Assembly (NCBI GenBank): GCA_963921935.1
Contig: OY998177.1
Coordinates: 107,252,067 to 107,316,066, forward strand
DNA: 64,000 bases
Source of the DNA: Galeruca laticollis
Lineage: Eukaryota; Arthropoda; Insecta; Coleoptera; Chrysomelidae
Reading direction: 5' to 3'
The notes under the pieces: model-generated
Databases searched by the model: none
What the model was told of the DNA's origin: nothing
The model's input: the letters and a program-made list of their open reading frames with translations, nothing else
In this document: positions 1 through 12,100 of the stretch, piece by piece
How positions within the stretch are numbered: the first letter of the stretch is position 1
Layout: the number at the start of each line of letters is the position of its first letter
Made by a program: the position numbers and the translations under genes

Positions 1-2442
1 ACCCACCCCCTAAAGGCGGGGGTGGGGGTGACTTTGTAATATAGTCGTAAAAATAAATGTTTCAATTTAGAATCAAATTACACGTAATCTTTTACATATA
101 CTACTAAAATTTCATTTTCATAATTTTTTTTATAAAGTTATGCAAAAAAAATGTTATCAAAAAATTGATTATTCAATGGTGTGGGACTCCCGGATCTAGC
201 ATACTTCCATATTTGATAGAAAAAAAATTTCACGGGAATGTATTGATGAATGATTATTTTTCATATTAACCTAATTCAGTCATCCCTCACCCACCCCGTA
301 AAGGTGGGGGTGGGGGTTACTTTGTAAAATTGTCGTAAAAATAAATGTTTTAATTTAGAATCAAATTACACGTAATTTTTTACGTATACTACTGAAATTT
401 CATTTTGATAACTTTTTGTTATAAAGTTATGCAAAAAAAATGTTATCAAAAAATTGATTATTCAATGGTGTGGGACTCCCGGATCTAGCATACTTCCATA
501 TTTGATAGAAAAAAATTTTTCACGGGAATGTATTGATGAATGATTATTTTTCATTTTAACCTAAATCAGTCAGAGCTCACCCATCCCCTAAAGGCGGGAA
601 TGAGGGTGACTTTGTGAAATAGTCGTAAAAATAAATGTCTTAATTTGGAATCAAATTACACGTAATTGTTTACTTATACACCTAAAATTTCATATTGATA
701 ACTTTTTTTTATAAAGTTATGCAAAAAAATGTTATCAAAAAATTGATTATTCAATGGTGTGGGACTCTCGGATCTAGCATACTTCCATATTTGATAGAAA
801 AAAAATTTTCACGGGAATGTATTGATGAATGATTATTTTTCATATTAACCTAATTCAGTCATCCCTCACCCACCCCGTAAAGGTGGGGGTGGGGGTTACT
901 TTGTAAAATTGTCGTAAAAATAAATGTTTTAATTTAGAATCAATTTACACGTAATTTTTTACGTATACCACTGAAATTTCATTTTGATAACTTTTTTTTA
1001 TAAAGTAATGCAAAAAAAATGTTATCAAAAAATTGATTATTCAATGGTGTAGGACTCTCGGGTCTAGCATAGTTCCATATTTGATAGAAAAGTTTTTTTC
1101 ACGGGAAAGTATTGATGGATGATTATTTCTCATTTTAACCTAAATCAGTCAGAGCTCACCCATCCCCTAAAGGCGGGGGTGGGGGGTGACTTGGTAAAAT
1201 TGTCGTAAAAATAAATGTTTTAATTTAGAATCAAATTACACGTAATTTTTTAAGTATACTACTAAAATTTCATTTTGATAACTTTTTTTATAAAGTTATG
1301 CAAAAAAATGTTATAAAAAAATTGATTATTCAATGGTGTAGGACTCCCGGGACTAGCATAGTTCCATATTTGATAGAAAAAAATTTTCACGGGAAAGTAT
1401 TGATGGATGATTATTTCTCATTTTAACCTAAATCAGTCAGAGCTCACCCATCCCCTAAAGGCGGGGGTGGGGGTGACTTTGTGAAATAGTCGTAAAAATA
1501 AATGTCTTAATTTGGAATCAAATTACACGTAATTGTTTACTTATACACCTAAAATTTCATATTGATAACTTTTTTTTATAAATTTATGCACAAAAAATGT
1601 TATCAAAAAATTGATTATTCAATGGTGTAGGAGTCTCGGGTATAGCATACTTCCATATTTGGTAAAAAAAAAATTTAACGGGAATGTATTGATGAATGAT
1701 TATTTTTCATTTCAACCTTAATCAGTCATCTCCCACCCACCCCCATAAGGCGGGGTTGGGGGTGACTTTGTAAAATAGTCGTAAAAATGAATTTTTTTAA
1801 TTTGGAATCAAATTTCACGTAATTTTTTACGTATACTCCTAAAATTTCATTTTTGTAACTATTTTTTTTATAAAGTTATGCAAGAAAAATGGGGTCTAGC
1901 ATACTTCCATATTTGATAAAAAAATTCACGGGAATGTTTTAATGAATGAATTACCTCCATTTTAACCTAACTCAGTCATCCCCCACCCACCCGCAAAGGG
2001 CGGGGGTGTAAAATAGTCGTAAAAATTACTTTGTAAATTTGGAATCAAATTATACGTAATGTTTCACGTATACAGCTAAAATATCATTTTTATAACTTTT
2101 CTTTATAAAGTTACGCAAATAATATGTTATTAAAAAATTGATTATTCAATGGTGCACCACTATCGGGTCTAGCATACTTCCATATTTACTAAACAAAATT
2201 TTTCACGGGAATGTGTTAATGAATGATTATTTTTCATTTTATCCCAAATCAGTCATCCCCCACCCATCCCCTAAGGGCGGGGGCGAGGGTGACTTTGTTA
2301 AATGGTGGTAAAAATAAATTTTTGAATTTGGAATCAAATTTCACGTAATATTTTATGTATACACCTAAAATTTCATTTCGATTACTTTTTTTTATGAAGT
2401 TATGCTAAAAAAATGTAATAAAAAAATTGATTTTTTAATGAA
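1..2442 (+). repeat. Satellite array, ~289-bp monomer, forward orientation
   Basis: Tandem copies of a 277-290-bp monomer, one of them shortened to 250 bp. The landmark CACCCA(C/T)CCCC recurs at 288, 578, 867, 1157, 1445, 1734, 1984 and 2261. Each unit has a C-run/G-run hairpin block, then an AT-rich tract with TAGTCGTAAAAATAAAT, then TCTAGCATACTTCCATATTT. The array runs off the left edge of the window. The monomers are not equally related: those at 288 and 867 share one variant set, and those at 578 and 1445 share another. The same monomer forms inverted arrays at 2701-3441 and in the fold-back element at 21362-24868. Short ORFs inside it are by-products. Confidence 0.95.
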
Positions 2443-2700
2443 AATTAAAATCGCTATTGCGGCTTTACGAATAAGAATTAAAATTTACTATTTGGCATAT
2501 GTATAGTTAATAAAATAAAATTCAAATTAAAAAATGATTACACGCTTATTTCATACCATAAGGGTAGAGGGGGCGGGTGTTTGGGAAATATTAGGGTTGG
2601 GGTGATTTTGAGTGTGTCATCGAATCATAAACCTTTTTTGAGTATGTATACCAATTTTCATATTTTTTCTTCATTATTGCCAAAGATATTCAATAAAACG
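2443..2700. other. Non-satellite spacer between opposed satellite arrays
   Basis: About 260 bp of AT-rich sequence with no ORF separates the forward array from the inverted one. By analogy with 21362-24868 this could be the centre of a second fold-back element whose left end lies outside the window. I saw no inverted pairing within the spacer itself. Confidence 0.5.
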
Positions 2701-3441
2701 TGTCACCATCCCAGGCCCTTAGGGGTTGGGGGGGGGTATGACTGATTTACGTTAAAATGAAGGATAATCATTCATCAATACATTTCCGTGAAACATTTTG
2801 ACTGATTTGGGATAAAATGAAAAATAATCATTCATCAATACATTCCCGTGAAAAAAATGTTTTTATCAAATATATACTTCCCGAGAGTCCTGCACCATTG
2901 AATAATCAATTTTTTGATAACATTTTATTTGCATAACTTTATAAAAAATAGTTACCAATATGAAATTTTAGGTGTATACGTAATATATTACGTGGAATTT
3001 GATTCCAATTCTAATTTATTTTTACAACTATTTTACAAAGTCACCCCCAACCCCACCTTTAGGGGGTTGGGTGGGGGATAACTGATTTAATTTAAAATAA
3101 AGGATAATCATTAATCAATACATTCCCGTGAAAAATTGTTTTCTATCAAATATGGAAGTATGCTAGACCCGAGAGTCCTACACCATTGTATAATCAATTT
3201 TTTGCATAACATTATAAAAAAAAGATTTCAAAGTGGAATTTTAGGTGTATACGTAAAAAATTACGTAGAATTTGATTCTTAATTTAAAAATTTATTTTTA
3301 CGACTATTTTACAAAGTCACCCCCACCCCCGCCCTTAAGGGGTAGGTGGGGGATGACTGATTTAGATTAAAATAAAAAATAATCATTCATCAATACATTC
3401 CCGTGAAAAATTCTTTTTCATCAAATATGGAAGTATGTTAG
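2701..3441 (-). repeat. Satellite array, ~289-bp monomer, inverted orientation
   Basis: About two and a half monomers of the satellite at 1-2442 in reverse complement, with GGGGTTGGG and GGGTGGGGG blocks near 2725, 3065 and 3345 followed by TGACTGATTTA. The array stops abruptly inside a monomer at about 3441, where satellite sequence (GGAAGTATGTTAG) changes to unrelated AT-rich DNA. It lacks the specialised terminal variant present at the ends of the element at 21362-24868. Confidence 0.9.
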
Positions 3442-3600
3442 TTTGATGTTAATAAAATAAAAATGCATCCATGTGTAGAATATGAAAAAAGTGGGAACAA
3501 TGTAATACTTAATTTAAAAAAGTATAATACTTAACATCAATCATAATCATATTCTAAAACTAATTTTAAAAACCATAGACAGTTTTTATTACTAACAGGT

Positions 3601-4386
3601 TCACAGTTTGAATAAGAAAAGCATGTGCAAGTTTATTAAAATCAGATCATACAATTTCATTTTTCCGTGATTCAAAATCGTCCTTTGTCGCAAAACAAAG
3701 TTTTCAGTAGACGTTTCAATGTCGTGGTTCTCCTTAAAGTGACTGTGTAATTGTATTTTAGCCGAATTTTTGAAACTACAGAGAGGGCACTTCTTTGCAT
3801 TTTTTGGAGATGATTCTGAGGAATCTACTGATAAAATGCCATGAGTCTTTTTATGGAGATGATTCTTGTGGTTGAAATTTTTCTTGTAGATATCACAACT
3901 GAAGTTGTAAGTCTTTATACACTTTTTAAGTGGAGCTAGATCATCAAGTCTTCCCTCATGAAATATTTTTACTTGTTTCCGCAACCCATATATTCGCTTG
4001 AAAGATGACTTGCACTCAGTACACACTGATTTCTCATTCATTTTGAAAAAAACTTTTAAACTTAACGTTATTTTATTTGATTTTGATATAAACACAGCTG
4101 TTTGAAGCAAAGAAATTATTCCATGGTATAAAGTTTGACGTACCGAATGCAAGACCATTAGACCAAGTATGCAACCCAAATAATATAAGTTTGGGGATTG
4201 ATTATCTCGTAATATCCGATGCACAAACGACGAAAATGAAAACGATCCGCCTCTTATAACAGGGCTGACGGCATTGAACAACAACAAAACATCGTTTTTC
4301 GTATATTGTAATATTTTTGTAGTTGCTTTTATGCTGTATTTCTGAACATTATCGTAAACATGTCTTTTTAAAGGCTCTGATAGCAA
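3601..4386 (-). CDS. Degenerate C2H2 zinc-finger protein ORF (exon or remnant)
   Basis: The open frame is 261 codons. The first ~115 residues look like unrelated sequence, and Met116 is a more natural protein start. Three finger-like units follow. At 122-143 the C-x2-C pair is present but only one histidine. At 164-182 the second cysteine is replaced by tyrosine. At 200-221 there is a complete C-x2-C-x12-H-x4-H finger beginning CPLC. Linkers are long, so this is not a TGEKP-type array. C2H2 fingers of this type normally bind nucleic acid. Two of three being broken suggests either a decayed gene or a real exon of a poly-finger gene whose other exons are elsewhere. No promoter or splice site is convincing. 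Family call fairly sure, functional status unknown. Confidence 0.5.
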   Translation of the reverse strand: MLSEPLKRHVYDNVQKYSIKATTKILQYTKNDVLLLFNAVSPVIRGGSFSFSSFVHRILRDNQSPNLYYLGCILGLMVLHSVRQTLYHGIISLLQTAVFISKSNKITLSLKVFFKMNEKSVCTECKSSFKRIYGLRKQVKIFHEGRLDDLAPLKKCIKTYNFSCDIYKKNFNHKNHLHKKTHGILSVDSSESSPKNAKKCPLCSFKNSAKIQLHSHFKENHDIETSTENFVLRQRTILNHGKMKLYDLILINLHMLFLFKL

Positions 4387-4936
4387 GTTCTAGCTGTAAT
4401 GTGAGTAGAATATAGAATCTCGAGAATAATAAATTGATTAAACAATATTGTCAATTTCAGGTTAAACAATATTGTAATTTTTTTTGAAATTGTATTCACA
4501 AATAAGACACAAGAACTGGATTTCCATGAAGAATTGGAAATTAGAAGACACTTAAGAAACCCATAATATCAAGTTGTCAGTGAACAGATAAATCTAGGGA
4601 GTTCTCCACTTTTAAACTGTCTTCTTAAGTGATAATTTTAAAAATCAGCAGATATAGTTTTCCTGGTTTTCTATATCATTGCACAGTTATACTTATCTTA
4701 ATTGGGAAAAAAGATATCCAGGATATCCCCATAGGGCTAATAATATCTACGCTTTAATAATTGTAATATCATATATTCTTCTTTTTTCTATTAACATATA
4801 TTAAGTCTAGCCAAAAATAATTATTAATCATCAGGTAGGCATCAAATGGAATGTATATTCTGTCATTCTGACGATGATATTTAATATCGAAACAATTGTC
4901 AAATTTCTTAAAATTTCTAACATTTTTTCAATATAT

Positions 4937-5021
4937 TGTGGAATTATCTAGAAACAGTAAGCTTCATTTAAAACAGTAATATGGGTAGATTCCACGAAGT
5001 ATGGGTCGAGATAGTAAATAC
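4937..5021 (+). repeat. Dispersed ~85-bp repeat, copy A
   Basis: Begins TTGTGGAATTATCTAGAAAC and ends GATTCCACGAAGTATGGGTC, so its two ends carry a short inverted TGTGGAAT/ATTCCACG pair. Close copies lie at 17134-17215 (same orientation) and 9816-9970 (rearranged into an inverted pair). In two of three places it abuts a mariner-type transposase remnant, so it may be a transposon terminus or a small MITE. Confidence 0.6.
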
Positions 5022-5041
5022 TTTGTAATAGTTATTAATAA

Positions 5042-5440
5042 TGAATCATATAACGATCTGTGGAACGTAACCCAACGTCTACTTGGAAAAAGGCAGATAT
5101 GCAAATATGGTTACGGGAAAGAAGTATTCATTTTGATTATACTGATATTAAGCCGGAACTTTACAGGAAAATACAGCTAAATAAACCAATATTTAAAAAT
5201 TATGTTGTTTATAAGTTGTTAGCTGAACACGGTCCTTCCGTGTTACGTTTGCCACCACCTGATCCAAAATTGAATCCAATAGAAAAGATGTGGGCTATTA
5301 TAAAATGAAGTTGGAGTGCGTAATACAACTTTTAAGGTAGGTGACGTGTTAAAGTTGACAGATGACACATTTGCTAGAGTCACACCAGAAACATGGAAGA
5401 ATGTTTGCATTCATGTAATCAGAATGGCTTTAATGGTATG
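5042..5440 (+). pseudogene. DDE_3-type (Tc1/mariner superfamily) transposase C-terminal remnant
   Basis: An 82-codon open stretch at 5060-5308 contains KADMQIWL, then HGPSVLRLPPPDPKLNPIEK, the characteristic end of the DDE_3 catalytic core. The glutamate of LNPIE is the third catalytic acid. After the stop at 5308 the reading shifts by one base and continues to about 5440 with a segment ending VTPETWKNVCIHVI, typical of the extreme C-terminus of these enzymes. The N-terminal DNA-binding domain and the first two acidic residues are missing. The copy is therefore 5'-truncated and frameshifted and cannot be active. It lies directly downstream of the dispersed repeat at 4937-5021. Confidence 0.85.
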
Positions 5441-5749
5441 TTATTGTAATACATTTTCTAATTAACCCATTAGTCCCCAACGTTGCGTAAACGAAACATT
5501 TTGGAATTTTTTTTAAATATATCATTGAATGTCATTGACTTTTATGTTGCTACAATTTATTCCAAATATAATAACAATTATGTTTCTATGTAATACTGCG
5601 ATATAATCAAAAAATTCATTTTTTGTAAATTTATGAAATATGTGGAAATTGGGGATTTCATTTATCATATTTTCGTCGATCGTCGTTTTTTGGATCTATT
5701 ATCAAACGATGGGAGCTTTCGTCTTCTTTTACTGGGGAATCAGAAATTA

Positions 5750-6681
5750 CTTAACCCTACATGTTGGTCAGGAAGTATTCAATCAATTATGGCAATAAAA
5801 ATTCGATTGTTCGATATTCTAAAAGCTCTTCAGATATTGAATCGAAATCGCAGAAAAAGGAAGCAACCATGGAAGCTAAAAATCTGAAAAAGAAAATGGT
5901 CAACTTTGAATTTGTTTTTATTAATATTTTTATCTTCAAAACTTTATCTCAAGTAAACCACGTATCAAGATTTTTACAAAGAATTGATATTTATATCGGC
6001 GGCGCAACAGTCTTAAGAAATACATTGACCTACATTTCTGCTTTAAGAGCTCAAGAAGCGTATAATGATTGAATATCTGAACCAATAACTCTTGCAATTA
6101 AATGCAATATAGAGCTAGTATTTCAATTTAAAAGGCAACGAAAAGTACCAAAACAAATTGTTGAGCTTGCTTTGGAATAGCAATTTGATATTAGAGAAGA
6201 TTACTTCAAAGTCCGGGTATATTACTATTCAATTGATACCAATACCAATCAAATTGAATAGAGGTTTTCTGCTATGCAATCAATCAAATGAATATTATTT
6301 CTTGCAACAATACTAATTTCGAAAACATCGGGAAATTTTTACTAACGGTGTTGTCAATCAATATTGATATGTTACTTGAACTAGTTAAAGAGATGACTTC
6401 AAAAAAGATATGAAGAAGAAACTTTTCCAAATAGTATTCGTATATGAAACTTGATTGTCCTGAAGTTTATGTTATGTTTCTTCTATTTTTTACCCTACCT
6501 GTGCGTAACTGTTGCGCAATTGGAAAGATCCTTTAGTAAATTGAAAATGTTAAGAAATTGCATTAGGTCAACAATGATCGTGATCAATCTATTTTAAATG
6601 TAGAATATAATATCGCAGCGAAGTTAGATTTAAAAGATCTCATAGATTACTTTGCCAATACTAAAGCCAGAAAAAGAACGT
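5750..6681 (+). pseudogene. hAT-family (ZMYM1/DUF4371-like) transposase remnant
   Basis: Reading across several frames gives segments of the hAT transposase type that animal genomes often annotate as zinc finger MYM-type protein 1. These include a CWSG motif near 5770, LSQVNHVSRFLQ near 5950, GGATVLRNTLTYIS near 6000, RQRKVPKQ near 6135, and near 6520 the C-terminal dimerisation motif TVAQLERSFSKLK, followed by LRNCIRSTM. Frameshifts and stops separate these blocks and the N-terminal half is missing, so this is a dead, 5'-truncated copy. A hAT-like terminal repeat occurs about 280 bp downstream at 6957-6973, consistent with this being the element's 3' end. Confidence 0.75.
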
Positions 6682-6956
6682 AGTTCTAGATTTTAGTTTA
6701 TGATTAGTTTTTATATTTTATATAAAGTATTTCATTTATTTCCTTTCAATGTAATACGGAAAATACCAATCTAGATATTGGTTTGGAATTAAGTAGCTGA
6801 ATAAAACATATTTTTGTTTTGACACTTTTTATGATACAAAAAAATTTAAGTTTTCGTTTTGTATTAGTTTTTGTCCTGAATAGAAAACGTTTTAATTTTC
6901 TTACTTTTTACGTGTTACTCAGTGTACCTGTAAGAAATGTCCTGAGGCCCACTCGC

Positions 6957-6973
6957 CCCTAGATCCGCCACTG
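6957..6973 (-). repeat. Candidate hAT terminal inverted repeat (3' end)
   Basis: The top strand reads CCCCTAGATCCGCCACTG; its complement begins CAGTGGCGGATC, a terminus typical of insect hAT elements. It lies the expected short distance downstream of the hAT remnant at 5750-6681. The opposite terminus was not found, so target-site duplication cannot be tested. Confidence 0.5.
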
Positions 6974-8069
6974 AGCCAAGCCCGTCGCTAAGACAACTGA
7001 TTCTAAATAGTGCATAGGTATTAGATAATATTAATATTGCTCCTGTACAAACATAGGTACAGCAAATATGACACATCTTTCTCAGTCCAGAATACATTTC
7101 TGATGATTTCTGTAATCTATCAGAGTGTGCTCTGAAAATTCGGTAGTGAAATGGCAAAGTGTACACTATCTGCTATTTTTTTAAAATACGTTTTATTGGA
7201 TTAAATGATTATAAATAACGTATCTATATAATTCAATATTCCAAGAGAAAAATGTAAAAAACAAGAATTTTTTACATTTTGCTCCACCATCACAATTCAA
7301 TTCAATATATTATTTTCAAGGTATATTGCATTTATGTGGTTTCTATAGAAAATAATCTATATGTATAAATATTTTTAACCCAACAACTGCATATTGGAAA
7401 TAATAAAAAAAACTATAAGAACGCCGCTATTAGCAAAAACATTAAGGCGATTCCACAGCAGACATTATAAAAACATACTTAGATAACATATTTTAGTCTT
7501 TCATAAAATCTGAAATAGAAACGGTCTTACATGGTTGCCGGTTTTACTATATTTTCAGGATATCTACTGATTTGCATATTGATGAAAAACATTATGACAC
7601 TTGTTTATTATTATTATTAATTTTTAATTAATCATATCTCGCATGATATTTCCAAACGCTCTGTTTAAATTAATTTAAGAGATTTCTCTTATTACCTACC
7701 TATCTAATGAAAACTAACGAAAGAAACAAACTAGCCACAACTAGTATGTGAGACATCTACACACACAAAATTATGTATTTGCAGTCGAGAAAAGCAAATT
7801 GTACTAATGCTAACTTTACAAAAGAAGTAATACATTTACATACTAATGATATGTATATGCCAAAAAAGGATAATACTTTATCAGATTCAGATTTAAATCG
7901 ATTTTTTATATACCTATAACAGTTATTTTCTTACATTTGTTTTTTTATTTGTTTTGTATTTTTGTTGTTCATTACTATTCGTTCTATTTTTTTTATATAC
8001 TCGTACCTGATGAGTATCTACGTAACTTTATTTTGTGATTACTATTTTTAAAATGAAGCAGTAGGTAGG
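6974..8069. other. AT-rich stretch without recognisable features
   Basis: No supported gene, RNA or inverted repeat was seen. Only short homopolymer runs and a small ATT repeat near 7610 stand out. Confidence 0.6.
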
Positions 8070-8898
8070 TATAATATATCGTATCCCCCTTAATGTTCGC
8101 TACATATGGCAAACATTTTTAGTTGTAGGATATAGGAAAATTTAATGTATGCCATCGATCCTGCATGGTCGCTAATATGAAAAGACATTCTGACGTCACT
8201 CACGATGCCACTGTCATGGAGGCAAAATATCGAAAAAGTTGTTTGGAAAAAGTGATTAGAATGATATTTTAGGGCCATTTATGAAATCTCGAGCAAAAAA
8301 AACAAAAAAATAAAAAAATCCGTACTTTTCACCATGTTTAATGTGTGAGGGTAAAACAATTCAGAAATATTGATTGAGGTCATTCATATATAATAAAATG
8401 AAAATATTCGTTGAACGCGTGAAATTTTTTTGTATCTTGTCAGTTTGTGCAGTTTCAAACAATTTAATTGTGATATTACAATTGAAAAGGGCCGATATTA
8501 ATTTTTTTTATGTAATATTTCATCAAAGTTTCAGAACATGACAACTTACATTAATAATTATTATTTAATAAGCGTAATGATTCATGTTTGGACAATATTT
8601 ATAAAAAAACAATGCGATAATATGAATACAAGATAATTTATTATCTTTGAAAGGTCTGCATACATTTCACAACGATTCCTAGTTTTATACTTTCATCATC
8701 CTAGAACCCATTTTTCTCAAATACTTTGCCGCAATACAAAGTTTTAAATTAACTAAGTGGGCTTTAAAATCATAAACGAATACTCGTATAACATCATTGT
8801 TGCATTTGATCCGTAATTCTCCGTTTTCGTTAAGTTTACTTCTATTTACACATTCTGCAAAGATATTTTTATATCTATCTATCTATCTATAACTAAAA

Positions 8899-9738
8899 AT
8901 GCCTTCTATACTGTCACGTGAAGAAAAAATAGAGTTGGTTCTAATTTGCGGAGAAAATTATCAATGTTCAAGAGAAGCTGCTAATATTTTTAACCAAAAA
9001 TATCCTGGCAAAAACGTCCATTTTAGAAATGTAGCAAAATTATTAAAGAAGTTTAAGGTAACTACAAGTAGAAACGCTAAGTCTTTTCCATCACATGACT
9101 GATACGACATTAACTATATGCATCTTAATCAAAACAATGCGACAAACAAATTTCACCCGTGCAAGCCTAAATTTATTCAAGTTCTGAAGAAAAATATTTT
9201 GACGTCCGGTTTGGTTTTTGAATTATAGAGGATAATCCAAATTTCACAGAAAATGTTTTATTTTCCGACGAATCTACTTTCACATCAAATGGAACAGTAA
9301 GCTCACAAAACTGTCGTTGATGGGCAGACACAAACTCCCACTCAAGGTTAATGTATGGTGCGGAATTTGGAATTGTCAAATTATTGGTTCATTTTTCTTT
9401 AGAGAAAACCTGAATGCCAGGCGTTATTCAACTTTGTTGGAAAATGAATTAACCAATTTTTTGGATGGTATCCCACTGTCTAAGCGAGCCAATCTTCATT
9501 TCCAACAAGACGGTCCCCGGACCTATGCCCTCTGGACATTTTATTATGGGGCTATTCAAATAACAAAATTTATCGAGTAACACCCTTCAGAGACGTCGCA
9601 CATTTAGAACAATGCATATGGGATTGCGTATATGCTATTAACCAAGGTACGCTCCGAAATATTCAAAGAGAAACGAATTCCGGGACGGTGAAATGTATGG
9701 AACGAGATGGAGGACATTTTGAATTTGTGTTTTGAAAT
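8899..9738 (+). pseudogene. Mariner-like transposase (DUF4817 helix-turn-helix + DDE_3), broken
   Basis: The first open part, 8899-9102, is a DUF4817-like helix-turn-helix: SREEKIELVLICGENYQCSR, then NIFNQKYPGKN and VAKLLKKFK, the paired helices that bind the terminal repeats. A frame-disrupted gap follows, with SDEST near 9266 retaining the first catalytic aspartate region. At 9317-9580 comes NVWCGIWNCQIIGSFFF...FQQDGP, the middle of the DDE_3 core with the second aspartate. The last part, to about 9738, ends GGHFEF as in related enzymes. At least three frameshifts or stops separate these blocks. It is surrounded by its own terminal repeats at 8072-10605. Family assignment is firm; activity is excluded. 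Confidence 0.85.
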
Positions 9739-9815
9739 ATTAAGTTATTTATTAGTAATGAGTTAGTGGGTAATCTGTTGAATATTGTTTCAAAAAATAG
9801 TAATAACTTAATGAA

Positions 9816-9970
9816 ATTAACTGTCTCGACCCTTACTTCGCGGAATCTACTCATATTAGTGTTTTAAATGAAACTCACGGTTGACAATTGACAATTTTTT
9901 AGAATTTTCAACAATTTTTATTATATTGTGGTATTAACTAGAAACCGTGAGTTTCATTTAAAACACTAAT
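9816..9970. repeat. Dispersed repeat copy B, rearranged as an inverted pair
   Basis: The top strand carries the reverse complement of the 4937-type repeat at 9816-9883 and a forward portion at about 9915-9970. The result is a perfect 24-bp inverted repeat: one arm starts TAGTGTTTTAAATGAAAC near 9857, and its partner ends GTTTCATTTAAAACACTA near 9969. About 60 bp separate the arms. It follows directly on the transposase remnant at 8899-9738. Confidence 0.7.
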
Positions 9971-11636
9971 AGTAATACGTTGGTAAACTAATTCAAATTA
10001 TTATTATTATTATGACTAGTTAATGAGTTTTAATAATTTAATGAAATATTTATTGAAAATATCAAAAACGGTTCTTTTCAATTGTGGTATCAGTACTAAA
10101 TTATTTTAAACTTCAGAAACTGACAACGTTGGACAAGGTATTGTTACAGGAAAGTTTCAAATGCTCAACTAATATTTCCATTTAATTCTCTAGGAATGAT
10201 TTTAATGACCAATTTTGAATAGTTTTACGTTTATAAATTACATACGGTGCTAATTGAACTCTTTCAAAAAAGAAATTGAGGCAATATCATTTCAGAAGAC
10301 CGTAATGGAGAAAAATTAGAAAATTCTTATTTTTTGTTGTTTTTGCTTCAAATTTTGTACGTACTCCTAAAATATCATTTTAATCACTTTTTCTAAATAA
10401 CAATTTTCGGTATTTTGGCATCTAACCTCACTTTTCGCATTTCCACGTCGAATTTTTCCAATTTGTGGCCATGAAGTGTTCATGTAACTGATGTCAAGAT
10501 GTAATTTTGGATTATCGACCATGCAGAATCGATCGTATATATTAAATTTTCCTATATACAACAACTAAAAATTGTTCCCATATGTAGCGAACATGGTGGA
10601 CACTGTATGTTTACTTTATTTGTTTTTAAATGAAAAGTTTGTTTTCAAATAATACATATTTTTTCGAGGTCATAAGTTTAGTTCATTATACTTTTTTGAA
10701 ATTTCTATAGCATAAAATAAATCTATTGAAATTACTCAATTTTTGACAAGATTTTTACTGATGAAATGAAAATCTAACTGGCAGCCCTGCGGTCTAATCC
10801 AAATAAACTTTTCATGAGGATATAAATTTCAATCAACCAACATCATAACCCTTAATTCATTTAAAAAAAAATAACAGATAGCTCTCCCTTTGACCTTTTG
10901 CCATTCATTCCACTACCTACCGAATTGTTAAAGTTTGATTGATTTCCGCGTTCAAAATTTTTCGTTAAAAAAACTACATACGTAACGGGCGTCCCAATAA
11001 AAGTGTCTCTAGACCATATATCAGAAATCGTTAATAGTACAACTGCGGGAAAAAATATAACAAAAGTTTCGGTATACCGCGAGAGGGCGTAATTGGATAA
11101 AAACATTAAAAAGCCAACTTTCATAAAATTAACTCAATTAAAGGGCATAACAAAAACAATCATCGCATTCTTCAAAAAATTCTGCGTATATTTGATATTA
11201 AACTTTCAGTCTATCTACTCAAATAATGTGTACGGGGAGATTGATATGAGAAATCGCCCTTAACTCGGGTTCAACTTAACCGATTGTTGCAAATTTAGTC
11301 TTCTTGAAAACATCTGTTTTCCATCAACATAAGTTTAATAAATTCGACATAACCTAATGAGTAGCATGCACACTAGAGGGCGCTATTGACTTTGTTTTTT
11401 AAATCTAGTTATCTTTGGAAAATATTAAATAGGAGTATACAATTTTAATCGAGAATTATAAAAGTAGACTTAATTAGTAACAGAATACCGATTACCGCAT
11501 GTCGATATCTTTTTCCTATCCCGACATATCGTAAAAAACGTATACATTTTAATTATTTTCCTTTAAATATAGATTACCTACTGTGGCTATAGGTTCCGAA
11601 CATATTTTAATAATTTGGAACGAATTAAAGTTGATT

Positions 11637-11808
11637 AATGGTAATTTCAATTAATATTTCGATGTTATTGGGAAACGGCGATCAGGAAGTTAAAGTGGAA
11701 ATATATAAAAAGAAGTAGTGGGCCATGGAAAAAAACATACATATATTTCTACTTTAACTTCCTTAACGCCGTTTCACAGTCAGATTAAAAGTAATATTGA
11801 AATTATTA
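11637..11808. repeat. Nested palindromic element (MITE-like)
   Basis: The left arm, 11637-11706, includes GTAATTTCAATTAATATT and GAAACGGCG. It pairs with a right arm at 11739-11808 that includes CGCCGTTTC and AATATTGAAATTATT. A ~30-bp loop separates them. It lies in the middle of the larger inverted-repeat element at 10985-13000. Confidence 0.7.
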
Positions 11809-12100
11809 TTATTAGGGCAAGGAATGTCAATTGTAATTATTTCAAAATTGTTAAAATCCTTTCCGTACTACCCCATAGTAGGTAGTCTATATTCATAGGT
11901 GAATGCTTAAAATTTACGCTTTATGAAGTGAAACAATTTATGGGACACTACAGGATTTTTGGCGTAAAAGTAAACTCGTAAAACTAACAAATTTGTTAAA
12001 CTCCTTGTCCTTATCTAATTATTATTTAATTAAGCTCAGTGAGAGAGACGCAATGCTGTCCTCCCCTTCTGTTACATCAGTAGACTCCATGATATTACTA

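Larger units (their letters stand above)
8072..10605 (+). mobile_element. Mariner-like element with ~250-bp terminal inverted repeats
   Basis: Sequence from 8092 (GTTCGCTACATATGGCAAAC) through about 8330 is found in reverse complement at about 10330-10596 (outer end GTTTCC-free, reading CCCATATGTAGCGAAC on the top strand). Both arms carry AAAAAGTGATTANAATGATATTTTAG at their inner part. The right outer end reads GGTGGACACTGTA, giving the ACAGTGTCC-type terminus usual for mariner-like elements with TA duplications. A TA lies next to each edge, but the left boundary is approximate. The transposase remnant at 8899-9738 lies inside in the + orientation. The arms are unusually long for mariner. Another element inserted or rearranged near 9816-9970. 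Confidence 0.75.

Noticed and set aside
1..3441. Regularly spaced repeats that could suggest a CRISPR array
   Set aside because: Units are ~289 bp, contiguous and similar throughout; no short repeats with unique spacers, no cas genes, and the DNA is eukaryotic.
5461..5500. TTAACCC at 5463 as a piggyBac left terminus
   Set aside because: No matching right terminus with TTAA and the downstream coding sequence is hAT, not piggyBac.
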